Positions 1 to 7,370 of a stretch of DNA of 64,000 nt are shown one piece after another (positions within the stretch are counted from its first letter, which is position 1; every line of letters begins with the position of its first letter). The position numbers and the translations under genes were made by a program. The stretch is taken from positions 9,361,001-9,425,000 of the forward strand of contig NZ_CP108427.1 of assembly GCF_035982055.1 (NCBI RefSeq), written 5' to 3'. The DNA is from Streptomyces sp. NBC_01288. GTDB lineage: Bacteria > Actinomycetota > Actinomycetes > Streptomycetales > Streptomycetaceae. A model generated the notes under the pieces. That model had not been told where the DNA came from. It searched no databases and saw only the letters and a list, made by a program, of their open reading frames with translations.

Positions 1-19
1 CGCAGTTCCCCGCGCCCCT
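1..19 (-). repeat. Copy of a dispersed intergenic repeat, cut by the window edge
   Basis: The first 19 bases are the exact reverse complement of 13879-13897 (core AGGGGCGCGGGGAACTGCG). From memory this core is common between Streptomyces genes. It lies just downstream of the regulator ending at 30 and may help end transcription. The rest of the copy lies outside the window. Confidence 0.6.
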
Positions 20-29
20 TTCGGGGCAC

Positions 30-881
30 CTACGGTGCGGTGAGGCTCCATAGGGCTGCCACCAGTGGGCGGCGCAGGTCCGCCCTTCGTACGCACAGCC
101 CGATCGGGAACGGTTCCGGTGGTGGGTCCGCCGGGATCACCGCCAGCCGTTCCCGTACGGCGCTGTTCTCCAGGACGAGGCGGGGTACCACGCCCGTTCC
201 GCAGCCCAGGGCGACCAGGGTCAACAGGCCTTCGTGGCCGTCCGGTTCGCAGGCCACGTCGGGTGTCGTGCCCCGGGTGCGGAACCAGCGGTCGGCCGCC
301 TCGCGGACCAGGCCCCGGTGCGGGAGGACGAACGGGCCGTCGAGATGCGGGTCGGGGCGGTCGAGCGCGGTGACCAGGACCAGTTCGGTCACCGCGACCG
401 TCCGGCTCACCAGTGGCTCCGGCAGCCGTGCCGGGATGCCCGCCACCGCCACGTCGACCTCGCCCTCGTCGAGGCGGGCCAGCGCGGCCGCCGCGTCGCC
501 GGTGCGCAGATCGAGCCGTATCTGAGGATGCGCGGCTCGGAAGGGCGCCAACAGGTCGGGCAGCAGGGCCTGGCAGGCGGTCACCGTGGCGAACAGGGCG
601 AGTCTGCCGGTGAGTTCGGCCGGGTCGGGATGCTCCTCGCGGTAGGCGCGCCACAACTCCAGTGCCTGGACGGCGTATTCACGGAATCGGTGGCCCTCCG
701 CCGTCAACGAGACACCGCGCGCCCCGCGGTCGAAGAGCCGGTGTCCGAGGTCGGCCTCCAGCCGCTGCACGGTCCGCGTGAGCGTCGCCGGACTGACATG
801 GCAGTCGAGACTCGTCCGCCCGAAGTTCAGCGTCTGCGCCAGATGCAGGAAAAGCCGTAGCTCCCGATGGTCGTCCCGCAT
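30..881 (-). CDS. LysR-family regulator, IlvY-like
   Basis: A 283-residue LysR-type regulator. An N-terminal winged helix-turn-helix (about residues 5-65) is followed by a type-2 periplasmic-binding-like effector domain (about 90-283). The N-terminus, with FLHLAQTLNFGR and HVSPATLTRTVQRLE, closely resembles what I recall of E. coli IlvY, the activator of ilvC that senses acetolactate or acetohydroxybutyrate. It is transcribed divergently from the reductoisomerase gene at 970, the same arrangement as ilvY-ilvC. I chose the ATG at 881 because it gives the IlvY-like N-terminus and has AAGG upstream; an ATG at 902 and a TTG at 911 are in frame but would overlap the operator region. The role as regulator of the neighbouring gene is inferred from similarity and context. 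Confidence 0.88.
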   Translation of the reverse strand: MRDDHRELRLFLHLAQTLNFGRTSLDCHVSPATLTRTVQRLEADLGHRLFDRGARGVSLTAEGHRFREYAVQALELWRAYREEHPDPAELTGRLALFATVTACQALLPDLLAPFRAAHPQIRLDLRTGDAAAALARLDEGEVDVAVAGIPARLPEPLVSRTVAVTELVLVTALDRPDPHLDGPFVLPHRGLVREAADRWFRTRGTTPDVACEPDGHEGLLTLVALGCGTGVVPRLVLENSAVRERLAVIPADPPPEPFPIGLCVRRADLRRPLVAALWSLTAP

Positions 882-905
882 GCTGTGACCTTGCCATTTC
901 ATTTC

Positions 906-942
906 GCGCAACAGTCCGATGCGTAAGTTGCGCTTGCCGCAA
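906..942. promoter_or_regulatory. Putative IlvY-type operators between the divergent genes
   Basis: GCGCAAC at 906-912 faces GTTGCGC at 927-933 (perfect 7-bp arms, 14-bp spacer), and TTGC-C-GCAA follows at 934-942. The TTGC/GCAA half-sites fit the TTGCAA-type symmetry I recall for E. coli IlvY operators and the usual T-N11-A style of LysR sites. They sit between the two start codons, so one regulator could control both genes. Confidence 0.55.
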
Positions 943-969
943 CACTCGCCCGGAGCCTACAACTCCACC

Positions 970-2439
970 ATGACCTCGACCACGTACACCTCCGCCGTCT
1001 TCACCCTCGAAACGATGGACGTGCCCGGCTCCACGGAGACCATCCTGCGCGGCGGCCGGCACCTCTTCCCACTGCTGCCACAGGCCTTCGCCGGCGTTCG
1101 CCGCATCGGCGTCATCGGCTGGGGTCCGCAGGGTCGCGCCCAGGCCCGCAACCTGCGCGACTCCCTCGCCGGTACGGACATCCGGGTGAGCGTCGGGCTG
1201 CGCCCCGGCTCGGCATCCGCGGCCGACGCCCGCGCGCACGGCTTCACCGAGGAGGACGGCACGCTCGGCGACTGGCTCGCGGTCAGCGCCGAGAGCGACC
1301 TGGTGATCCTGCTCATCGCGGACGCGGCCCTCGCCGCCCACCACGAGGAGATCTTCGCCGCCCTCAAGCCAGGCGCCACCATCGGCCTCTCGCACGGCTT
1401 CCTGCTCGGTCATCTCCGGGCCACCGGTGGGGAGTTCCCGCCCGGACACGGAGTCATCGCCGTCTGCCCCAAGGGCATGGGCGACTCCGTGCGCCGGCTC
1501 TACGAGCAGGGCGCCGAGATCAACGGCGCCGGAATCAACAGCAGTTACGCCGTCCACGCCGACCCCGACGGCAGGGCCGGCGACCGCGCGCTCGGCTGGT
1601 CGGTCGCGCTCGGCTCGCCGTACACCTTCCGCACCACCCTGGAGAGCGAGTACCGCTCCGACATCGTCGGCGAACGCGCCATCCTCCTCGGCGCCGTCCA
1701 CGGCATCGTCGAGAGCCTCTTCACGCGCTACCGCCTGACCGGCGACGACGCGGTGACCGCGTACGAACGCTCCTGCGAGAACGTCACCGGACCCATCGCC
1801 CGCACCATCTCCCAGGCCGGACTCCGCGCCGTCCGCGAGGAGTTGGACCCGGCCGGGCGGGAGGTCTTCGACCGCGCGTACTCGGCGACCTACGGTCCCG
1901 CCCGTGAGATCGTCGCCGAGATCTACGACGAGGTCGCCGACGGCACCGAGCTGCGCAGCGTCGTGCTGGCCGAACGGCGGCTCGGGGCACGGGAGATGAG
2001 CGGGATCGGCGGTTCCCCGATGTGGGCCGTCGGAGCGGAGGTGCGGGCGCGCCGGGCCGAACGGGCCCTGCCCGTCGAGCCGTTCACCGCCGGGGTGTTC
2101 GTGGCGACGATGACCGCCCAGGTCGACGAGTTCGCCGAGCGCGGTCACCCCTGGTCCGAGATCGTCAACGAGTCCGTCATCGAGGCGGTCGACTCCCTGC
2201 TGCCGTACATGCACGCACGGGACGTGGCCCACATGGTCGACAACTGCTCCCGCACGGCCCGCCTGGGCGCCCGGCGTTGGGGTCCGCGCTTCCAGGCGGC
2301 CTACGAGCAGATCGCTTATCCGGCGTCCGAACTCCCGGCGGACGGAGCCCTGTTGGAGGCCTTCGACGGCCACCCCGTGCATGAGGCCCTGGCCGCCGCG
2401 GCGAAACTGCGTCCCTCCGTGGACATCTCGGTCGCCTAG
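970..2439 (+). CDS. ilvC: Ketol-acid reductoisomerase, long (class II) plant-like form
   Basis: A 489-residue acetohydroxyacid isomeroreductase. It catalyses NADPH-dependent conversion of 2-acetolactate or 2-aceto-2-hydroxybutyrate to the dihydroxy acid in valine/isoleucine synthesis, with Mg2+. The Rossmann motif GWGPQGRAQARNLRDS is near residues 35-50, SHGFLLGHL near 140, and the metal-site helices of the long C-terminal region include ESVIEAVDSLLPYMHAR and VDNCSRTARLGARRWGPRF. The length matches class II enzymes (about 490) and not the roughly 330-residue class I enzyme usual in actinomycetes. The motifs are closer to those I remember from plant chloroplast enzymes than from E. coli. The ATG at 970 was preferred to a TTG-type start at 919 because GGAG lies at 952-955 and the extra residues look like leader. 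It is probably a second ilvC in this genome. Confidence 0.9.
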   Translation: MTSTTYTSAVFTLETMDVPGSTETILRGGRHLFPLLPQAFAGVRRIGVIGWGPQGRAQARNLRDSLAGTDIRVSVGLRPGSASAADARAHGFTEEDGTLGDWLAVSAESDLVILLIADAALAAHHEEIFAALKPGATIGLSHGFLLGHLRATGGEFPPGHGVIAVCPKGMGDSVRRLYEQGAEINGAGINSSYAVHADPDGRAGDRALGWSVALGSPYTFRTTLESEYRSDIVGERAILLGAVHGIVESLFTRYRLTGDDAVTAYERSCENVTGPIARTISQAGLRAVREELDPAGREVFDRAYSATYGPAREIVAEIYDEVADGTELRSVVLAERRLGAREMSGIGGSPMWAVGAEVRARRAERALPVEPFTAGVFVATMTAQVDEFAERGHPWSEIVNESVIEAVDSLLPYMHARDVAHMVDNCSRTARLGARRWGPRFQAAYEQIAYPASELPADGALLEAFDGHPVHEALAAAAKLRPSVDISVA

Positions 2440-2453
2440 CCCAGCGGTCCGGC

Positions 2454-3182
2454 TCAGCGTGGGGACCCGAACGGCAGGGCGTCCTGGTAGGCGTTCACCG
2501 GCTTGGCGACCTTCTGGACGGTGACGCCGTCGAGCGCGGCCACGGCGGTGCTCGTCCCCAGGGTTCCGCTCGCGTGCCAGGTCCCGGTGATCGTCACCCA
2601 GGTGTTGGCGGACAGGGCCGGTATGCCGTAGACCCGCACCTTGATGGACTGGGCGTCGGCCGCGCAGCACGAGATCATGATGCGGGTCAGGTCCCAGTAG
2701 GCGGACCCCTTGTCGGGCGTGACGAACCCGGTCATCTGGACGGTGCGGCCCTTGATGGCCCGCTTACGGTCCTGCTGCACGCGGGTCGTGAAATCCGTGA
2801 GGGTCATCGGCAGCGGCGAGGTCGCGGGCAGCGGATCGAAGGCGTCCTGCACGGGGACGGCCTTGGGGGCCGCGCGGGAGGCGGTGTAGGCGCCGAGGGC
2901 GGGTGGGGCGTAGAAGAGGAGGCTGAGCGCGGGGAGGAAGAGCAGCCAGGCGACGCGGGGCACCGTGGAGTGGTTGTGGCCCTCGTGGTCGTCACCCTCG
3001 TCCGGTTTCCGCCGTGACCACGCCTCCGCGATGCCGAGCAGGATCAGCAGGAACCCGGACACGACGAGCATCGGGCGCATGCTCGGCTTGACGTAGCGCA
3101 GGCACAGGTCGGTGAAGAGCGAGGCGTGCAGCAGGCCCAGGCCGCTGAGGACGAGCAGGGTCACCTGGAGGGGGCGTCTCAC
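2454..3182 (-). CDS. TIGR03943-type membrane protein (YcgQ-like)
   Basis: A 242-residue protein with two N-terminal membrane segments (about residues 5-22 and 37-55), a cytoplasmic linker with EGDDHEGHNH, a third membrane segment (about 80-97) and a C-terminal domain with the paired-cysteine motif ISCCAADAQSIKVRVYG. That layout is typical of the TIGR03943/YcgQ family. These proteins are regularly encoded next to a DUF318-type permease, as here; in Bacillus the pair has been linked to zinc starvation, but the transported substrate is not established. The GTG at 3182 overlaps the stop of the upstream permease (GTGA), which implies translational coupling. A longer frame reaching 3626 is antisense-like read-through and was not used. 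Confidence 0.8.
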   Translation of the reverse strand: MRRPLQVTLLVLSGLGLLHASLFTDLCLRYVKPSMRPMLVVSGFLLILLGIAEAWSRRKPDEGDDHEGHNHSTVPRVAWLLFLPALSLLFYAPPALGAYTASRAAPKAVPVQDAFDPLPATSPLPMTLTDFTTRVQQDRKRAIKGRTVQMTGFVTPDKGSAYWDLTRIMISCCAADAQSIKVRVYGIPALSANTWVTITGTWHASGTLGTSTAVAALDGVTVQKVAKPVNAYQDALPFGSPR

Positions 3183-4192
3183 AGCAGTACGGCTCCGATC
3201 AGCGCGCTGGACAGCACCGCGACGACCGTCGTGGCGGCGGAGAAGCGAGCGGCGAAGGCCCGGCCGAACGTGCCCGCCTGGAGGGCGATCAGCTTCAGGT
3301 CGACCATGGGGCCTACGACCATGAAAGCGAGCCGTGCTGTGGGGGAGAAGCCCGTGAGGGAGGACGCGACGAACGCGTCGGCCTCGGAGCAGACCGCCAG
3401 GATGATCGCGAGCGCGGCCAGGAACAGCACCGACAGCCAGGGCGAACCGGCGAAGGTGTCGAGCACGGAGCGCGGTACGGCCACGTTGAAGGTCGCCGCC
3501 GCCATCGCGCCGATGACCAGGAAGCCGCCCGCGTGCAGGAAGTCGTGCTGGAAGCCGGTGCGGAACTCGGTGAAGCGGCTGTGCCCCGGCCGGTGCCCGG
3601 TGTGCCGCGCGACCGGGCGCAGCCACTCCTCACGCCCTAGCCAGAGCCACAGCCAGCCCATCACCACGGCGGTCGCGAGCGAGGCGAGCAGCCGGGCCAG
3701 CACCATGACCGGGCTGGCGGGAAACGCGATCGCGGTGGCCGTGAGTACGACCGGGTTGATCGCCGGCGCCGAGAGCAGGAACGCGAACGCGGCGGCCGGA
3801 GTGACCCCGCGCCCGATCAGGCTGTTCGCGACCGGCACCGACGCGCACTCGCAGCCCGGCAGCACGACCCCCGCCATCCCGGCGACCGGCACGGCGAACG
3901 CGGGCCGCTTGGGCAGGATCTTCGTGAACACCCGCGCCGGCACGAACGCGTTGATCGCCCCCGACAGAGCCGTACCGAGCAGCAGGAAGGGCAGCGCCTG
4001 TGTGGTGATGGCGAGACACACGGTCCGCCAGGCCTGCACGGCCGGCGCGTCCAGCCACCGTCCGACGACGAACAGCAGCAGCCCCGGAACGACGGCCGCC
4101 CCGAGCAACATGAGCGGCCAGGACCGGGGCCACCCGGACGCCGCGACATCCGCCTCCGCCGCTCTCGGCGGCTCCACCGTCGTCGTCTGCAC
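3179..4192 (-). CDS. DUF318/PF03773-type permease
   Basis: A 337-residue polytopic membrane protein with eight or so hydrophobic segments. It carries the family motif GCECASVPVANSLI (about residues 118-131), whose Cys-x-Cys is a candidate metal or metalloid site. Homologues include YcgR/YraQ and ArsP-type permeases. It is the first gene of a two-gene operon with the TIGR03943 protein, which overlaps it by 4 bases. The GTG start at 4192 is supported by GTGGAG five bases upstream. A long palindrome (4204-4227) lies directly upstream. The substrate cannot be told from sequence; a divalent metal or organoarsenical is possible. Confidence 0.82.
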   Translation of the reverse strand: MQTTTVEPPRAAEADVAASGWPRSWPLMLLGAAVVPGLLLFVVGRWLDAPAVQAWRTVCLAITTQALPFLLLGTALSGAINAFVPARVFTKILPKRPAFAVPVAGMAGVVLPGCECASVPVANSLIGRGVTPAAAFAFLLSAPAINPVVLTATAIAFPASPVMVLARLLASLATAVVMGWLWLWLGREEWLRPVARHTGHRPGHSRFTEFRTGFQHDFLHAGGFLVIGAMAAATFNVAVPRSVLDTFAGSPWLSVLFLAALAIILAVCSEADAFVASSLTGFSPTARLAFMVVGPMVDLKLIALQAGTFGRAFAARFSAATTVVAVLSSALIGAVLL

Positions 4193-4203
4193 ACGAGCTC
4201 CAC

Positions 4204-4227
4204 ATGTTCGATGTTCGCGTCGAACAT
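4204..4227. promoter_or_regulatory. 24-bp palindromic operator upstream of the permease
   Basis: ATGTTCGA (4204-4211) and TCGAACAT (4220-4227) form perfect 8-bp arms around an 8-base centre that itself repeats TGTTCG. The site touches the ribosome site of the permease and overlaps a TATGTT -10-like hexamer on the minus strand. It is the inverse arrangement of the actinobacterial LexA box (TCGAAC-N4-GTTCGA), so a different repressor is likely. Confidence 0.6.
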
Positions 4228-4239
4228 AGCGGTCGCTCG

Positions 4240-4647
4240 TCAGCCGTCGGTGACCGGCTCCGGGGAGAGCGCGTACTGCGCGACGCCGTCACCGAGCGAC
4301 CAGTCGATCGACTCGTTCTCGGTCACCGTGACGAACACGTTCCGGGGCTCGGTCCCCGCGTACGCGTGGGCGAGTTCGGCGATGCGCCGGTACAGCGCCC
4401 GTTTCTGCGCGGGGCCGCGTCCGGAGCGCATCGTGATCGCGACGAAGACGATCCCGTCGTCGCGGTCGACGCCGAGATAGCCGCCGTAGCGGAGTGTGCC
4501 GTGCGTGCCGTCGTGACCGACCAGGACCTGGAACCGGTCGTCGTCCGGAATCCCGATCGTCTCCACGAGGGCGTCGTGCACGGCACGGCCGAGCGCGTCG
4601 AGGCGTGCGGGGTCGGCACGCAGTGCGTCGATACGGATGAAGGGCAT
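4240..4647 (-). CDS. Tautomerase-family protein
   Basis: A 135-residue protein of the 4-oxalocrotonate tautomerase/MIF superfamily, long form (Tautomerase_2-like). Pro2 follows the initiator Met (MPFIRID), so removal of Met would expose the catalytic N-terminal proline. Two beta-alpha-beta units can be traced (about residues 1-60 and 65-125), with QKRALYRRIAEL in the second. It is the last gene of the TetR-headed operon, 21 bases behind the phosphotriesterase-like gene, and ends just before the permease operator. A role in isomerising a keto/enol product of the operon is inferred. Confidence 0.8.
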   Translation of the reverse strand: MPFIRIDALRADPARLDALGRAVHDALVETIGIPDDDRFQVLVGHDGTHGTLRYGGYLGVDRDDGIVFVAITMRSGRGPAQKRALYRRIAELAHAYAGTEPRNVFVTVTENESIDWSLGDGVAQYALSPEPVTDG

Positions 4648-4668
4648 GTCGGCTGTACTCCCGTTCTC

Positions 4669-5583
4669 TCAGGACCAGTTCACGGCAAACGCACGCGCGG
4701 GGTTCTCCGTGAACACGCGCCCCACCAACTCCTCACCCAGTTCCACCGCGAGCCGTGGCCCCACCCGCCGCAGCAGATACGGCATCCCCGGACCGCCGTC
4801 CACCGAGCGTGCCCCGGCGACGACCGTGTCTCCGCCGAGCAGCAGCCGGTCGCCGAACCCGGCCTCGGCCAGCGCCCGGACCGCGTCCGGCATCCGCCAG
4901 TCCGTGGCGTGGTGGGCGCGGGACGGGCCGTCGAACGCCAGATAGGCGCCCACGTAGGCAGCCTGGCGATGGACCACGAGGTCGGGGGAGCGGTTGAGGT
5001 GGCCGAGGATCACCCGGTGCGGCTCGACCCCCAACTTGCCGCACAGCAGGTCGAGTACGTCGAGAGCGCCCGTGCCCAGCTCCAGATGGACGGCGATCGG
5101 CGCGCCCGTCGCGCGGTGTGCCTCGGCCGCGGCGGTCATCGTCCAGCGGGCGTGCGCGTCGAGGCCGTGGAAGCCACCCGCGACCTTGATGATGCCGGCG
5201 CGGACCCCGGACGAACCGACGCCTTCCGTCAGTTCGGAGACGAAGACCTCGGCCAGCCCGCCGCGCAGACTTTCCAGCAACTCCGGGCTGTAGTGCGCCG
5301 CTTGGTGCAACCCGGTCGCGCAGACCACGTGCACCCCCGTCGTCCGGGACAGCAGCGGCAGATCGGCGACCCGCCGCCCCATCCCGTACGGCGTCCACTG
5401 CACGACGCTGCCCCCGCCGACGGAACGGAACACGTTCAACTCGGACTGTGCGGCCGAGGTGTCGCCCAGTTCCCGGCCGGGGAGTCGCGGGCTGCGGAGG
5501 AAGAGATGGTCGTGCGCGTCGCACAGACCCAACAGCCGTGGGTCCACATCCCCGAGTACCGTACGGACCAGGGTATTTACCAC
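4669..5583 (-). CDS. Phosphotriesterase-family metal-dependent hydrolase
   Basis: A 304-residue amidohydrolase-fold protein of the PTE/PTER family. The metal ligands are visible: the HxH of CDAHDHL (residues 22-26), the carboxylatable Lys of AGIIKVAGG (about 133), His of VHLELG (about 166), His of ILGHLN (about 195) and the catalytic Asp of LLGGDT (about 251). These enzymes hydrolyse lactones, phosphotriesters or related esters in the cytoplasm; which one is used here is unknown. It overlaps the end of the DUF4865 gene by 7 bases and starts at a GTG. Confidence 0.85.
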   Translation of the reverse strand: MVNTLVRTVLGDVDPRLLGLCDAHDHLFLRSPRLPGRELGDTSAAQSELNVFRSVGGGSVVQWTPYGMGRRVADLPLLSRTTGVHVVCATGLHQAAHYSPELLESLRGGLAEVFVSELTEGVGSSGVRAGIIKVAGGFHGLDAHARWTMTAAAEAHRATGAPIAVHLELGTGALDVLDLLCGKLGVEPHRVILGHLNRSPDLVVHRQAAYVGAYLAFDGPSRAHHATDWRMPDAVRALAEAGFGDRLLLGGDTVVAGARSVDGGPGMPYLLRRVGPRLAVELGEELVGRVFTENPARAFAVNWS

Positions 5584-6161
5584 TGTCGCCCCCGGGGTAA
5601 CCCGCCCCGTCCCGGCGCCGAGAGGTGCAGCACTTGGAACACGTCCCCCTCCGCTTTCGGTGTGTCGTGTTCCCAGAGCGAGAAGTGGACGAGCTCCCAG
5701 CTGTGCGGGTCGACGGCAGCTGCCGCGAGCACCGCGCCGTCCTCACCGGCCAGCCGCCGGGTCTCAGCCACCGCGTCCTCCATCACGGCTGCCAACTCCC
5801 CACTCCCCGCTATCCGTTGACGCTGCCGTACGGCGACGGCCGCCGGTGAGCCCGCGGCGCCGCTCTCCTCGTAGGCGAGGCCCGTCCACTGCGACACCTC
5901 AGGTCGCCCGAAGTCGTTGACGAGCCCCTGGAAGGCGCCGCCCCAGAGGAAGCGGTTCATGCCCTCGACCGTGTTCCACAGATAGAACGGCGCGTACTGG
6001 TTGACCGGCGAACCGTGCACCCCGCGCTCACGCAGGAGATACGCCTTGAGGCCGAGCCCGTCCCAGTCGTCGAGCAGATGCCCGACCCGCGCGACCCGGC
6101 TCCGGATGGTGCCCGTGTCGTAGTCCGCGGGCAGGGTGAGTCCGTACTGCATCGCGTGCAT
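5577..6161 (-). CDS. DUF4865-family protein
   Basis: A 194-residue cytoplasmic protein of unknown function. The opening MHAMQYGLTLPADYD, the NQYAPFYLWNTVEGMNRFLWGGAF block and the WELVHFSLWE stretch are typical of DUF4865, a family often encoded beside tautomerases and TetR regulators. The ATG at 6161 was chosen because GAGGGGG lies 7 bases upstream; the open frame extending to 6503 overlaps the cupin gene in another frame and is not protein-like. An enzymatic role in the operon is possible but no catalytic motif is recognised. Confidence 0.78.
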   Translation of the reverse strand: MHAMQYGLTLPADYDTGTIRSRVARVGHLLDDWDGLGLKAYLLRERGVHGSPVNQYAPFYLWNTVEGMNRFLWGGAFQGLVNDFGRPEVSQWTGLAYEESGAAGSPAAVAVRQRQRIAGSGELAAVMEDAVAETRRLAGEDGAVLAAAAVDPHSWELVHFSLWEHDTPKAEGDVFQVLHLSAPGRGGLPRGRQW

Positions 6162-6172
6162 CAAGTGCCCCC

Positions 6173-6568
6173 TCAGGCCGGGTAATCGGCCGGGTCGACG
6201 TGCTCGTACCAGCAGGCGGTGGTGCCGTCCTCGGCGGCTTCGACGACCGCGAGGTGCGTCATGAACGTGCGGGGTGCGGCGCCGTGCCAGTGCCACTCGT
6301 CCGGTTCGATCCACACGGTGTCGCCCGCGCGGATCGGCTCGACGGCACCGCCCTTGCGCTGCACCAGCCCCTCGCCCTCCGTCACATGCAGCACCTGGCC
6401 GTGCGGGTGCGTGTGCCACGCCGTGTGCGCGCCCGGAGCGAAGTGCACGCTGAACATCCTTGTCCGGAACGGCTGTTGGGGCGAGGCGATTTCGTCGAGC
6501 CACACCTCGCCGGTGAAGTTCTCCGCCGGGCCCCGCCGCGTGTCGGGGCGCTTCCTGGTGATCCGCAC
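6173..6568 (-). CDS. Cupin-domain protein
   Basis: A 131-residue single-domain cupin. Motif 1 (AWHTHPHGQVLHVTEGEG, residues about 50-67) gives two His and supports metal binding; motif 2 (GDTVWIEPDEWHWHGAAP) gives the last His. This pattern resembles small manganese cupins, including the hydroxynitrile-lyase-like group, and carboxymuconolactone-associated cupins. It is the second gene of the operon, 11 bases before DUF4865. The GTG start at 6568 has AGGAG 9 bases upstream. The exact reaction is unknown. Confidence 0.82.
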   Translation of the reverse strand: MRITRKRPDTRRGPAENFTGEVWLDEIASPQQPFRTRMFSVHFAPGAHTAWHTHPHGQVLHVTEGEGLVQRKGGAVEPIRAGDTVWIEPDEWHWHGAAPRTFMTHLAVVEAAEDGTTACWYEHVDPADYPA

Positions 6569-6580
6569 GTACCTGGACTC

Positions 6581-7147
6581 CTATCGGGAGGACATGGGCG
6601 AGAGAAGGGAGAGCAGTCCCCGGACACCGGCGTCGAAGGCGGCCGGCGACCCGGAGGCGCGGGCGAGCACATACCCGCCCTGCACGGTCGCGAGGACGGT
6701 GGAGGCGATCTCCTCGCCGTCCAGCTCCGGCCCGAACTGCCCCTGCTCCTTGCCCTCTTCGACGATTCCGGCGAGCCGCTCACGGATCGCGTCGAGCGTC
6801 GCGTCGACCGGTTCCCGCAGCTCGGCGCTGGCGATCACATCAGGATCCATCGTCAGCCGCCCGACCGGACACCCGCGCAACACATCGCGCTCGCGCCGCA
6901 GATACGCCTCGATCCGCTCGTACGGCGTGCCGGGCCCGTCGAGTACTCCCTCGGCGGTGGCCAGCAACTCCTCGGCAGTCCGCCGGATCGCGGCCAGCGC
7001 CAGCTCCGGCTTGCCCTTGAAGTGGTGGTACATGCTGCCCTGCCCGGCGCCCGCGCGCTCCAGGATCGCCTTGGGGCTGGTGCCGACGTAGCCGCGCTCC
7101 CACAACAGTTCGCGGGTGGACTCGATCAGTCGCTCCGGAGTGCTCAT
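6581..7147 (-). CDS. TetR-family repressor of the cupin/hydrolase operon
   Basis: A 188-residue TetR-family regulator. The helix-turn-helix is at about residues 20-45 (YVGTSPKAILERAGAGQGSMYHHF) and the rest forms the helical ligand domain. It is the first gene of an operon that runs through cupin, DUF4865, hydrolase and tautomerase, with gaps of 21 bases or less. A near-perfect 20-bp palindrome lies just upstream of its start, so autoregulation of the whole operon is likely. The ATG at 7147 was taken; an ATG at 7162 is in frame but would lie inside the operator. Confidence 0.85.
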   Translation of the reverse strand: MSTPERLIESTRELLWERGYVGTSPKAILERAGAGQGSMYHHFKGKPELALAAIRRTAEELLATAEGVLDGPGTPYERIEAYLRRERDVLRGCPVGRLTMDPDVIASAELREPVDATLDAIRERLAGIVEEGKEQGQFGPELDGEEIASTVLATVQGGYVLARASGSPAAFDAGVRGLLSLLSPMSSR

Positions 7148-7155
7148 GACTGGAC

Positions 7156-7175
7156 TGTACATACTAGTAGGTACA
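7156..7175. promoter_or_regulatory. Palindromic TetR operator
   Basis: TGTAC-A-TACTAGTA-G-GTACA is a 20-bp palindrome with one mismatched pair, centred on CTAG. It lies 9-28 bases upstream of the tetR start, where a repressor would block transcription of the operon. Confidence 0.6.
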
Positions 7176-7370
7176 GAAGTCGAGAGGTGATCGACGGGCG
7201 CCGGGAGCAGCCGGAACGACCCCGTGTACTCCCCGGGAGGTACGCACAGTGCCGCTGGCCGTACGACGACCCGGACCCCCTTCCGGAGCCAGTCTCGATA
7301 CATCACCGGACATCACCGGATTCACAGGAAGCCCCCTCCGGGGCTCCGGACCTCTTGGAGATGAATCGAC

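Noticed and set aside
679..2670. Long minus-strand open frame (663 codons) across the KARI gene
   Set aside because: Composition is that of an antisense shadow in high-GC DNA, with no motif; the plus-strand KARI is clear. The same holds for the other long frames opposite the AfsR-like, SDR and ABC genes.
2983..3626. N-terminal extension of the TIGR03943 protein to 390 residues
   Set aside because: The extra residues are Arg/His/Gly-rich shadow of the permease gene in another frame; the GTG at 3182 with coupling overlap fits the family.
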